From the NCBI GenBank assembly GCA_017548065.1, contig JAFYNQ010000073.1, positions 1 to 35,556 on the forward strand: DNA of 35,556 bases. Reading direction: 5' to 3'. The position numbers and the translations under genes were made by a program. The notes below the pieces were generated by a model. That model was not told the DNA's origin. It worked only from the letters and a program-made list of their open reading frames with translations, and searched no databases. Within the stretch, counting starts at the first letter, position 1. Every line of letters starts with the position of its first letter. Source of the stretch: Oscillospiraceae bacterium. GTDB taxonomy: Bacteria > Bacillota > Clostridia > Oscillospirales > Oscillospiraceae. This document shows, piece by piece, positions 1 through 6,716 of the stretch.

Positions 1-816
1 GGCGTGACGCTCTTTCACGTCGGCTTCACGGCCACGGTAGGTGCTGTTGCGGTTCATCAGTTCTGCAAAGTCAACCTTATGTCCGTCAAACTCGGGACCG
101 TCCACGCAGGCAAACTTGGTTTCACCGTCTACAGTTACACGGCAGCCGCCGCACATACCGGTGCCGTCAACCATGATGGGGTTCAGGGACACGGAGGTAT
201 GTACACCGAAGGGCTCGGTGGTCTTGCAGACAAACTTCATCATGGGGATGGGGCCGATGGCCAGCACTTCGTCGTACTGGTTGCCCTTCTCCAGCAGCTC
301 CTGCAGCTTAGCGGTAACGAAGCCCTGCTCGCCGTAAGAACCGTCGTCGGTCATCAGATACATGTTGTCAGCTGCAGCACGGAACTCGTCCTCCAGGATG
401 ACAATATCCTTATTACGGAAGCCGACGATCACGTCAACCTCAGCGCCTGCTTCCTTGAAAGCGATAGCGGAGGGCAGTGCAATGGCGCAGCCAACGCCGC
501 CGCCAACAACACAGACACGCTTCTTGCCTTCCACGGGAGTGGGCTTGCCCAGGGGGCCTACGAAGTCACGGATGTAGTCACCCTCGTTCAGGCTGCCCAG
601 TGCAATGGTAGCAAAGCCAACCTTCTGGAAGATGATGGAAACGGTACCTGCCTCGCGGTCGTAGCCTGCGATGGTCAGAGGCACACGCTCACCCTGCTCA
701 TCAATACGGAAAATGATGAACTGACCGGCCTTTGCCTTCTTGGCGATGAAGGGTGCTTCGATCTCCATCAAGGTGACAGCCTCATTCAGCTCCTTCTTGC
801 GAACGATTTTAAACAT
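1..816 (-). CDS. nfnA: NfnA-like FAD/NAD-binding oxidoreductase subunit (3' end outside window)
   Basis: This gene is read on the minus strand from an ATG at 816 and runs off the left edge after 272 codons, so the C-terminus is missing. The protein starts MFKIVRKKELNEAVTLMEIE and matches the sulfide dehydrogenase/dihydroorotate dehydrogenase-like flavoprotein family that includes NfnA. In that family the subunit binds FAD and NAD(H) and pairs with a GltA-like NfnB subunit in NADH-dependent reduced ferredoxin:NADP oxidoreductase. Visible motifs are an FAD-binding RVPLTIAG, a dinucleotide-binding VVGGGVGCA, and a cysteine cluster GMCGGCRV...FACVDGPEFDG that fits the [2Fe-2S] site. The partner would be expected just downstream, outside the window, so the exact enzyme is a family-level call. 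It has its own near-consensus promoter, so it is not simply co-transcribed with mscL upstream. Confidence 0.85.
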   Translation of the reverse strand, partial: MFKIVRKKELNEAVTLMEIEAPFIAKKAKAGQFIIFRIDEQGERVPLTIAGYDREAGTVSIIFQKVGFATIALGSLNEGDYIRDFVGPLGKPTPVEGKKRVCVVGGGVGCAIALPSAIAFKEAGAEVDVIVGFRNKDIVILEDEFRAAADNMYLMTDDGSYGEQGFVTAKLQELLEKGNQYDEVLAIGPIPMMKFVCKTTEPFGVHTSVSLNPIMVDGTGMCGGCRVTVDGETKFACVDGPEFDGHKVDFAELMNRNSTYRGREADVKERHA

Positions 817-856
817 TTTCTCTTCCTTCTTTCCTTTGGAAATTCATAACATTTCC

Positions 857-885
857 ATTATAAAGCCATTGGTACGATTTGTCAA
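857..885 (-). promoter_or_regulatory. Consensus SigA-type promoter of the nfnA-like gene, with dyad over the -35
   Basis: On the minus strand TTGACA (880-885) is separated by 17 bp from TATAAT (857-862), a perfect match to the vegetative consensus. A perfect 8-bp inverted repeat, GTCAAATT-CC-AATTTGAC at 881-898, overlaps the -35 hexamer and could be an operator. The AAGGAAAGAAGG purine-rich stretch before the ATG at 816 is the likely ribosome site. Confidence 0.8.
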
Positions 886-922
886 ATTCCAATTTGACGC
901 ACTGCATAAGCAGCACGGTAAA

Positions 923-1375
923 TTACTTCTTGTCAGCCAGCAGGTCGCGGATCTCGGTGAGCAGCTTCTCTTCAGCAGTGGGCTCGGGAGGAGCGGGCTC
1001 TTCCTCGGGCTTCTCTTCTTCCTTCTTCTTGCCGATCTCGGAGAGCTTGTTCAGGCCCTTTACCAGCATGAAGACAACGAAAGCCAGGATGATGAAGTTG
1101 ATAACAGCGGAGATGAAGTTACCCCAGTTCAGGGTGTTGAGGATCTCGTTGCCGGCCTCGTCAAACTTGGCCTCGCCCCACAGACGGGGCAGCACGATCT
1201 TCAGCTCGGTGAAATCAACGCCGCCCAGGAAGATGGAAACCAGGGGCATGATGATGTCATCGGTCAGGCTCTTGGTGATGGTGGAGAATGCAGCACCGAT
1301 GATGGTACCGACAGCCAGCGCCATTGCGTTGCCCTTGATGGCAAACTCTTTGAACTCGTTCAAGAACTTTTTCAT
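923..1375 (-). CDS. mscL: Large-conductance mechanosensitive channel MscL
   Basis: The 150-residue protein is a full-length MscL, the homopentameric inner-membrane channel that opens under membrane tension to release solutes during hypo-osmotic shock. The N-terminus MKKFLNEFKEFAIKGNAMAL leads into the family's TM1 (AVGTIIGAAFSTITKSLTDDIIMP), followed by a periplasmic loop at about residues 50-82, TM2 at about 85-110 (FISAVINFIILAFVVFMLV), and a C-terminal charged helix rich in Glu and Lys with a Pro-rich linker (EEEPAPPEP). The ATG at 1375 is preceded by AAAGGAGTCC. The gene lies upstream of the nfnA-like gene in the same direction but is separated by about 100 bp containing that gene's promoter. 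Its own upstream region is AT-rich and carries a short dyad (TATTTG-TTTTT-CAAATA at 1412-1428). I could not fix a convincing promoter. Confidence 0.97.
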   Translation of the reverse strand: MKKFLNEFKEFAIKGNAMALAVGTIIGAAFSTITKSLTDDIIMPLVSIFLGGVDFTELKIVLPRLWGEAKFDEAGNEILNTLNWGNFISAVINFIILAFVVFMLVKGLNKLSEIGKKKEEEKPEEEPAPPEPTAEEKLLTEIRDLLADKK

Positions 1376-1556
1376 GTTTCAGGACTCCTTTTGTTTTGTT
1401 ATTTTGTTTAATATTTGTTTTTCAAATACAAAATACGATTTAGACCCGCCTTGCTGTTCCCACGCAGCCGAAAGCGCATACCGGCATGCTGTTATATATA
1501 AATGTATATACGCACGCTCTATAACCGTATGCCCGGAAGAGGTTGCCCCGTAAGCA

Positions 1557-1616
1557 CACGCCCCGGACTCTCACGCCCCAGGCTTGCACGCCCCGGAACA
1601 ACACGCCTTGTAAGCA
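1557..1616. repeat. 15-bp degenerate tandem repeat (about four units)
   Basis: Units at 1557, 1572, 1587 and 1602 each begin CACGCC(CC) and repeat every 15 bp (for example CACGCCCCGGACTCT, CACGCCCCAGGCTTG, CACGCCCCGGAACAA). The last copy is degraded and runs directly into the 32-bp array. No gene is supported in this stretch. Confidence 0.85.
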
Positions 1617-1621
1617 ACACT

Positions 1622-2261
1622 CCCAACGGAAGCGCTTTTTATAAGTGCGCACCCCCAACGGAAGCACTTTTTATACATGCACACTCCCTACGGACGCACT
1701 TTTTATACATGCACACTCCCAATGGAAGCACTTTTTATAAGTGCACACCCCCAACGGAGGCACTTTTTATACATGCACGCTCCCAACAGAAGCACTTTTT
1801 ATAAGTGCGCACTCCCAACGGAAGCACTTTTTATAAGTGCGCACTCCCAACGGAAGCAATTTTTATACATGCACACTCCCAACGGACGTACTTTTTATAC
1901 ATGCACGCTCCCAACGGAAGCACTTTTTATAAGTGCGCACTCCCAACGGAAGCACTTTTTATAAGTGCACACCCCCTACGGACGTACTTTTTATACATGC
2001 ACACTCCCAATGGACGCACTTTTTATACATGCGCATTCCCTACGGACGCACTTTTTATACATGCACACTCCCAACGGAAGCACTTTTTATAAGTGCGCAC
2101 CCCCAACGGACGCACTTTTTATACATGCGCACTCCCAATGGACGCACTTTTTATACATGCGCACTCCCAATGGACGCACTTTTTATACATGCGCATTCCC
2201 TACGGACGCACTTTTTATACATGCACACTCCCAACGGAAGCGCTTTTTAAAATATGCGCGC
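1622..2261. repeat. 32-bp tandem repeat array, 20 units
   Basis: Twenty consecutive units start at 1622 + 32n, up to the last at 2230, with no spacers and no indels. Each unit reads CCC(A/T)A(C/T)GG, then A(A/C)GCACTTTTTATA, then either AAGTGC or CATGC, then a CACT/CACC-type end. One class contains a perfect hairpin GCACTT-TTTAT-AAGTGC. The other has TATACATGC and a weaker stem. The array fills the gap between mscL and the end of serS. On the plus strand several frames stay open for 60-100 codons because of the repeat itself, but no ribosome site precedes them and they overlap each other, so I do not call them genes. The last unit is diverged (TTTTTAAAATATGCGCGCC). Confidence 0.97.
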
Positions 2262-2297
2262 CCCTTATACGTGGTTTACATAACATCGGAAAGGCGA

Positions 2298-3629
2298 TTA
2301 CTTCTTCTCAATGACCTCCAGGCCGCCCAGGTACTTACGCAGGCACTCGGGAACCACGATGGAGCCGTCAGCACGCTGGTTCTGCTCCACCAGTGCGGGG
2401 AAGATACGGGAGGTAGCCAGGCCGGAACCGTTCAGGGTGTGGACAAACTCGGGCTTGCCGGTCTCTTCACGGCGGAAGCGGATGTTGCCACGGCGAGCCT
2501 GATAGTCACGGGCGTTGGAGACGGAGGAGACTTCCTTGTAGCCGTCCATGGAGGGGATCAGGATCTCAATGTCATAGGTTCTTGCCATGGATGCGGAGCA
2601 GTCACCTGCTGCCAGCTTCACAGTACGGAAGTGGAAGCCCAGACCCTCCACCAGCTTTTCAGCCTTGGTCACCAGCTCGTCAAATGCGGCATCGGAATCC
2701 TCGGGCTTTGTAAACTGGAACATTTCCACCTTGTTGAACTGGTGGCCACGCACCATGCCACGCTCGTCAGCACGGTGAGAACCGGCCTCACGGCGGAAGC
2801 AGGGGGTGTAAGCGAAGAACTTCTTGGGCAGATCAGCCTCGGAGAGGATCTCGTCACGGTAAACAGATGCCAGGGCAGCTTCTGCGGTGGGCAGCATGTA
2901 ATGCACACGGTCATCGGTGGGGTTGGCGATCTTGTAGACCTCGTCGGCAAACTTGGGGAACTGACCTGCAGTCTCACCGCACTGGTACTCCAGCATGTGG
3001 GGAGGCAGGATGAAATCGTAGCCGTCAGCGGTGTGAACGTCAATAAAGTAGTTCAGCAGCGCCCACTCCAGGCGTGCGCCCATGCCGGTGTACATCCAGT
3101 TGCCGGCGCCTGCCAGCTTAACACCTCGCTCATAGTCAATAAGACCCAGGTCGGTGCAAAGATCCACGTGATGCTTGGGAGCAAAGTCAAATGCGGGCTT
3201 CTCGCCGATGTAGCGCAGAGGCTCGTTGTTCTCCTTGCCGCCGGGCAGCAGGTCGGGATCGGGCAGGTTGGGCAGGCTCAGCATTGCGGTGCGGAACTCC
3301 ACGCTCAGGGTCTTCAGCTTTGCAGCCTCGTCCTCAATATCTGCATCCAGCTGGATGGAAGCAGCCTTGTTGGCCTCGATCTGTGCGTCAATTTCAGCAG
3401 TGTCCTTACCCTGCTTCTCGGCGCCCTTCTTCTGACCGAACAGCTTGCCGTTTTCCTTTGCCAGCTTGTTCTTCTGTGCAGTCTTGCCTTCGGTGGAGGT
3501 CTTCAGCGCACGGATCTCCACATCCAGCTCCACGATGCGGTCAACAGTTGCGTCGCAATCCACTTCCTTGGCCTTCAGTGCAGCCTTGACTGCTTCGGGA
3601 TTTTCTTTGATTACTTTGATGTCTAACAT
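2298..3629 (-). CDS. serS: Seryl-tRNA synthetase
   Basis: The 443-residue protein is a class II seryl-tRNA synthetase, which charges tRNA-Ser (and tRNA-Sec where present) with serine. Residues 1-115 form the long helical coiled-coil arm that contacts the tRNA variable arm, rich in Lys, Glu and Ala. The catalytic domain follows: motif 2 is at about 279-303 (FRREAGSHRADERG...HQFNKVE) and motif 3 at about 398-410 (TLNGSGLATSRIF). The length is slightly above the usual 420-430 residues. The ATG at 3629 has AAGGAGAGG upstream. It is the last gene of the minus-strand cluster parA-parB-PspC-serS, a neighbourhood commonly seen near the origin in Clostridia. No serine T-box precedes it, so it is probably expressed from upstream promoters. 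Downstream transcription would enter the 32-bp repeat array, and there is no clear intrinsic terminator. Confidence 0.97.
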   Translation of the reverse strand: MLDIKVIKENPEAVKAALKAKEVDCDATVDRIVELDVEIRALKTSTEGKTAQKNKLAKENGKLFGQKKGAEKQGKDTAEIDAQIEANKAASIQLDADIEDEAAKLKTLSVEFRTAMLSLPNLPDPDLLPGGKENNEPLRYIGEKPAFDFAPKHHVDLCTDLGLIDYERGVKLAGAGNWMYTGMGARLEWALLNYFIDVHTADGYDFILPPHMLEYQCGETAGQFPKFADEVYKIANPTDDRVHYMLPTAEAALASVYRDEILSEADLPKKFFAYTPCFRREAGSHRADERGMVRGHQFNKVEMFQFTKPEDSDAAFDELVTKAEKLVEGLGFHFRTVKLAAGDCSASMARTYDIEILIPSMDGYKEVSSVSNARDYQARRGNIRFRREETGKPEFVHTLNGSGLATSRIFPALVEQNQRADGSIVVPECLRKYLGGLEVIEKK

Positions 3630-3658
3630 TGTTTTACCTCTCCTTGGTTATTTCGTCA

Positions 3659-3844
3659 TCAGGCTTCTTCGGGGATTACCAGAGCGCAGATCAGATATGC
3701 CAGCAGACCAAAGCCTGCGCACACGACGGCCAGAACCCAAATCAGACGGATGATGTTGGAATCCAGTCCGAAAAACTTTGCAAAACCGCCGCAAACACCT
3801 GCGATCTTCTTGTCGGATGCGGAACGAGTCAGCTTCTTTTCCAT
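3659..3844 (-). CDS. Small PspC-domain membrane protein
   Basis: This 61-residue protein is essentially a lone PspC domain: MEKKLTRSASDKKIAGVCGG, then FAKFFGLDSNIIRLIWVLAV, then a hydrophobic helix ending in LAYLICALVIPEEA. PspC domains are named for phage-shock protein C, an inner-membrane sensor in Proteobacteria. In Firmicutes, stand-alone copies are common and their role in envelope stress is mostly inferred. One membrane segment is clear at about residues 33-57. The gene begins 13 bp after parB ends and ends 29 bp before serS starts, so it is almost certainly in the same transcript. The short length is usual for stand-alone PspC proteins. Confidence 0.9.
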   Translation of the reverse strand: MEKKLTRSASDKKIAGVCGGFAKFFGLDSNIIRLIWVLAVVCAGFGLLAYLICALVIPEEA

Positions 3845-3857
3845 TTCTATTTCCTCC

Positions 3858-4724
3858 TTATAATTTCATCAGTGCGTCCAAAAGAACCTGCAGGTCCTCC
3901 TGGCCGTAAAATTCCAGTTCAAAACGGCCTTTTTTCTTGCCACTGACGATTTTCACGCCTCTGCCCAGCTTTTTGGACAGATTCTTTTCGCATTCTGCCA
4001 CGTAATCCACAGCAAAGAATGTCTCCTGCTTTGCCGGGGGATCCTTTGCCATGTTTTTGCAAAGCTGTTCTGCCTGGCGCACGGAAAGGGACAGATTCAC
4101 GATTTTCTGCGCCGCCTGGATCTGCAGACGGTCACTCTTCAAAGAAAGCACCGCACGGGCATGACCAGCGGACAGATCGCCCTTGCGCACCAGCTCCAGC
4201 ACCTGGGGGTTCAGATTCAGCAGACGCAGGGCATTTGCCACAGCGGGTCTGGACTTACCCACACTGGAAGCGGTCTCTTCCTGGGTCATACCGTACTCGG
4301 ACATAAGAGCCTGATAGCCCAGGGCTTCTTCAACGGGATTCAGGTCCTGACGCTGGAGGTTTTCAATCAGCGCCAGCTCCATGGTCTTTTTGTCATCGGC
4401 TTCAATGACAATGACCGGTATCTCACGGAGTCCTGCCAGTCGGGATGCACGCCAGCGGCGCTCACCGGCAATGATCTGGTAGTAACCGCCGGAGATCTCA
4501 CGCACGGTCAAAGGCTGTACAATGCCGTGGGTGGCGATGGAGTCTGCCAATGCCTGCAGCTCTTCCTCGTCAAAGTCCTGACGGGGCTGGTCGGGATTGG
4601 GCTCTATTTTCTGGATCGGCAGCAGCTTGTAGGGGCTGTTTGAAGAAGGGGTATCGTCAAAATCGCCCAACAGTGCGCCCATGCCTCGTCCGAGGCCTTT
4701 TTGCAAACCTTTTTGGGATGCCAT
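3858..4724 (-). CDS. parB: Chromosome-partitioning protein ParB/Spo0J
   Basis: The 288-residue protein is a chromosomal ParB (Spo0J), the CTP-dependent clamp that loads at parS, spreads along DNA and recruits SMC near the origin. The sequence has the typical N-terminal KGLGRGMGALL stretch, the CTP-binding/ParB box with GERRWRA at about 87-93 and ENLQRQDLNPVEEA at about 121-134, and a helix-turn-helix at about 147-168 (MTQEETASSVGKSRPAVANALRLL). A C-terminal dimerisation domain follows, ending in LLDALMKL. The ATG at 4724 is preceded by GGGAGGTAAC. It follows parA by 37 bp, and two perfect parS sites lie upstream of parA, so binding sites, partner ATPase and loader are all present. In sporulating Firmicutes Spo0J also affects sporulation through Soj, which fits the spoIIE gene nearby. 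Confidence 0.97.
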   Translation of the reverse strand: MASQKGLQKGLGRGMGALLGDFDDTPSSNSPYKLLPIQKIEPNPDQPRQDFDEEELQALADSIATHGIVQPLTVREISGGYYQIIAGERRWRASRLAGLREIPVIVIEADDKKTMELALIENLQRQDLNPVEEALGYQALMSEYGMTQEETASSVGKSRPAVANALRLLNLNPQVLELVRKGDLSAGHARAVLSLKSDRLQIQAAQKIVNLSLSVRQAEQLCKNMAKDPPAKQETFFAVDYVAECEKNLSKKLGRGVKIVSGKKKGRFELEFYGQEDLQVLLDALMKL

Positions 4725-4761
4725 AGTTACCTCCCTATATAATTATAATGTATAAGCGTTT

Positions 4762-5517
4762 TTACATTCTCCTGATGATTTCGGTTGCGATTTCCTTGTA
4801 GGCTTTGCCACCCTTGCTGGAACGGTCATAGGCAGTGATGGGAAGACCGTGGCTGGGGGCTTCTGCCAGTCGGACGTTTCGGGGAATGACGGTGGCAAAG
4901 GCTTTGCCGGGGAAATGCTTGCGCACCTCCTGCGCCACCTGGGTAGAGAAATTGGTGCGACCGTCAAACATGGTCAGCACAACACCGAATATCTCCAGAC
5001 GGGGATTAATGCGTCTTTTAATGAGCCGCAAGGTGTTCATAAGATCTGCCAGGCCTTCCAGCGCAAAATACTCACACTGCACGGGAACCAAAATGCCGTC
5101 GGCCGCAGCCAGCGCATTTACGGTGAGCAGCTCCAGGGAGGGCGGACAGTCAATGAAGATCATATCGTACTGATCCTGCACTTTTTCCAAAGCGTTGCGA
5201 AGCCTGTAGTTAGGTTCGTCCATGGTGAGCAGCTCAACAGCTGCGCCGGCAAGATCCGGGGAGGAGGGCAGCACGTCGCCAAAGGGTGTGTGGACAATGG
5301 CTTCTGCTGTGTCCACGCCGTCAATGATCACATCATAAACGGAGTATTTGGCTTTCCGCTTGTCAACACCCAGACCGGAGGTGCCGTTGGCTTGGGGATC
5401 AAAGTCACAGAGCAGGACTTTCTTACCTGCTTCTGTCAATGCGGCTGTGAGATTTACGGCAGTTGTGGTTTTGCCCACACCGCCTTTTTGGTTTACCACA
5501 GCAATGATTTTACCCAT
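4762..5517 (-). CDS. parA: Chromosome-partitioning ATPase ParA/Soj
   Basis: The 251-residue protein is a ParA/Soj ATPase. It carries the deviant Walker A motif KGGVGKTT at about residues 10-17, the DFDPQANGT switch region near 38, and FIDCPPSL as the Walker B region. Soj dimerises on DNA with ATP, is stimulated by ParB, and in Firmicutes also influences DnaA activity and sporulation genes. The ATG at 5517 is preceded by CGGAAGGATAAAG. It is the first partition gene, with parB 37 bp behind it. I see no independent consensus promoter between it and the upstream zinc-ribbon gene. The 95-bp gap instead holds two parS sites, so the promoter at 5982-6010 may serve the whole cluster and Spo0J could bind over its leader. 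Confidence 0.97.
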   Translation of the reverse strand: MGKIIAVVNQKGGVGKTTTAVNLTAALTEAGKKVLLCDFDPQANGTSGLGVDKRKAKYSVYDVIIDGVDTAEAIVHTPFGDVLPSSPDLAGAAVELLTMDEPNYRLRNALEKVQDQYDMIFIDCPPSLELLTVNALAAADGILVPVQCEYFALEGLADLMNTLRLIKRRINPRLEIFGVVLTMFDGRTNFSTQVAQEVRKHFPGKAFATVIPRNVRLAEAPSHGLPITAYDRSSKGGKAYKEIATEIIRRM

Positions 5518-5549
5518 AATCTTTATCCTTCCGTTTTGGAGGTCTCTTA

Positions 5550-5565
5550 TGTTTCACGTGAAACA
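5550..5565. other. parS site 1
   Basis: The perfect 16-bp palindrome TGTTTCACGTGAAACA is the consensus parS recognised by Spo0J/ParB. It lies 33 bp upstream of the parA start codon. Confidence 0.97.
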
Positions 5566-5588
5566 TTTGGGCAGTAGCCCCATGCGAT

Positions 5589-5604
5589 TGTTTCACGTGA
5601 AACA
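5589..5604. other. parS site 2
   Basis: A second perfect TGTTTCACGTGAAACA lies 39 bp from the first (start to start), just 8 bp past the stop of the zinc-ribbon gene. Paired parS sites next to their own parAB are usual in origin regions of Firmicutes. Confidence 0.97.
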
Positions 5605-5612
5605 ATGGTTAC

Positions 5613-5951
5613 TTACTGATCCGTGGTGATCACGGTGTAGTTCCGTCCGATGTCCGGCTCGGGGGGTTCGTTCATGCCGTTCAGCAGCAGCGCTGCCAGC
5701 AGGCAGGCGACCATGGTGAGAATGCCCACGGCAACCACCAGCCAACGGATGGCGCTGCGGAGGTGGTCATGGAGCGCTTGCTCCGACGGTTTCTCCTTCC
5801 GGCTGGGCTTCTTCTCCACCGGCTCTACGGGACGGGGGATGATGTGGACGGGGGCGTCCTGCTTTATGGGGTACTGCGCCATGTCCTGACGACAGCTGTC
5901 GCAGAAGCTCTGTCCCTCGGACAACTCTCTGCCGCACTTCAAGCAACCCAA
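5613..5951 (-). CDS. Zinc-ribbon, single-pass membrane protein of unknown function
   Basis: I do not recognise a named family beyond a zinc ribbon. A TTG start at 5951 gives 112 residues. It is preferred to upstream ATGs because GGAGG sits 8 bp before it and the longer reading frame would extend upstream of the promoter. The N-terminus has paired CxxC motifs (CLKCG at 3-7 and CDSC at 17-20), which suggest one zinc-binding knuckle. A charged, Pro-rich linker follows (VEKKPSRKEKPSEQ). One hydrophobic helix at about 70-91 (WLVVAVGILTMVACLLAALLL) precedes a short extracytoplasmic tail rich in acidic residues. The orientation with the zinc ribbon in the cytoplasm is inferred. It sits immediately upstream of parS and parA and probably shares their transcript, but nothing links it directly to partitioning. 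Confidence 0.75.
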   Translation of the reverse strand: MGCLKCGRELSEGQSFCDSCRQDMAQYPIKQDAPVHIIPRPVEPVEKKPSRKEKPSEQALHDHLRSAIRWLVVAVGILTMVACLLAALLLNGMNEPPEPDIGRNYTVITTDQ

Positions 5952-5981
5952 TATAAACACCTCCACCATATAATCCATTCT

Positions 5982-6010
5982 ATTATACAACGTCAAGCTC
6001 CGTTCGTAAA
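5982..6010 (-). promoter_or_regulatory. Promoter of the zinc-ribbon/parAB cluster
   Basis: On the minus strand TTTACG (6005-6010) is followed after 17 bp by TATAAT (5982-5987). The spacing is ideal and the -35 is 4 of 6. The predicted start lies about 25 bp before the TTG codon of the zinc-ribbon gene. Confidence 0.7.
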
Positions 6011-6090
6011 GAGGGTAAAGGAAAAATATTTCCCTGATATCCCTATCTTTTTTGCCCCGGCACGGACATAAAATGTTCATAAAATTCCTC

Positions 6091-6119
6091 TTGACAATCA
6101 CGTGACCATGTGATAATAT
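6091..6119 (+). promoter_or_regulatory. Promoter of DUF1836-hflK-hflC, with a dyad in its spacer
   Basis: TTGACA (6091-6096) and TAATAT (6114-6119) are 17 bp apart. The spacer holds an imperfect palindrome at 6097-6114 with arms ATCAC and GTGAT and 14 of 18 symmetric positions. The placement between -35 and -10 resembles MerR-type operators, and the first gene encodes a MerR-like HTH protein, so autoregulation is a reasonable inference. Confidence 0.75.
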
Positions 6120-6151
6120 CATAGTACCACGATGAATGGAGGCATAATACT

Positions 6152-6709
6152 ATGGAATGGCAGCTACCGGGTACGGTATTGAAGCTCCCCCGTGAGGATG
6201 CGGGACGGATGGAGGAGATCTTCTCCACAATGTTTTTGGCAGGGGGTCTTGTGCTCAGCCAGGTGGCAGAGCTTACGGGACTGGAGCCCCACACAGTGCA
6301 AAACTGGGTGAAGCGTGGCTTTCTCACCCCACCGGTGCGGAAGCGCTACACCTTGCGGCAGCTTTGCCGGATCCTGAACATCAATGCCTTCAAGGGCATT
6401 TTGTCCATGGAGCGGATCTGTGGTATGCTGCGCTATGTCAACGGAAAGCTGGATGATGACAGCGACGATATTATTGACGATTCCAAGCTGTATTTCATGT
6501 TTGCGGGTCTGGCCGCCCGGATCCGGGAGCTTTCCGATGCGCAGGAATATGAAAAGAGTATGAAAGCGGTACTGGCGGAGTACACCGAAACGGTGGTTGG
6601 TAACCGGGAGCGTGTGGAAACGGTGCTGCGGATCATGCTCACCGCCTATGCGGCGGCACGTATGCAACAACGGGCAGAGCTGATGCTGTCCGAAATTGAA
6701 AGGAGTTAA
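6152..6709 (+). CDS. DUF1836-family HTH protein (probable transcription regulator)
   Basis: The 185-residue protein matches the DUF1836 family of Firmicutes. Residues about 33-62 form a MerR-like winged helix-turn-helix (LSQVAELTGLEPHTVQNWVK, then RGFLTPP), and the family's acidic patch is present as DDSDDIIDDSKLYF at about 101-114. The remaining C-terminal part is helical, with no obvious ligand-binding cysteines. The start ATG has GGAGG 8 bp upstream. The gene ends 7 bp before hflK, so it heads a three-gene operon. Its HTH and the dyad in its promoter suggest it controls its own operon, which has not been shown for this family as far as I know. Confidence 0.88.
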   Translation: MEWQLPGTVLKLPREDAGRMEEIFSTMFLAGGLVLSQVAELTGLEPHTVQNWVKRGFLTPPVRKRYTLRQLCRILNINAFKGILSMERICGMLRYVNGKLDDDSDDIIDDSKLYFMFAGLAARIRELSDAQEYEKSMKAVLAEYTETVVGNRERVETVLRIMLTAYAAARMQQRAELMLSEIERS

Positions 6710-6716
6710 CAGCCAT

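Noticed and set aside
4-849. 281-codon plus-strand open frame
   Set aside because: It is the antisense shadow of the nfnA-like gene, whose minus-strand protein has clear FAD, NAD and FeS motifs.
898-915. Possible mscL terminator (GTGCTGC-TTAT-GCAGTGC on the minus strand)
   Set aside because: The stem depends on two G-U pairs and has no T-run.
1622-2261. CRISPR array
   Set aside because: The units are contiguous, with no unique spacers, and no cas genes are present.
1502-2314. Several overlapping plus-strand open frames of 70-105 codons inside the 32-bp array (repeated phrases such as THFLYMHTPNG)
   Set aside because: They are open only because the 32-bp unit rarely has a stop in a given frame. 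They overlap one another, lack ribosome sites, and mirror the repeat exactly.
1965-3626. 553-codon plus-strand open frame covering serS
   Set aside because: It is the antisense of serS, joined to the repeat array. The minus strand encodes a full synthetase with all motifs.
6097-6114. Additional parS-like site (contains CACGTGA)
   Set aside because: Only part of the parS palindrome is matched, and the TGTTTC arm is missing. The dyad fits a promoter operator better.
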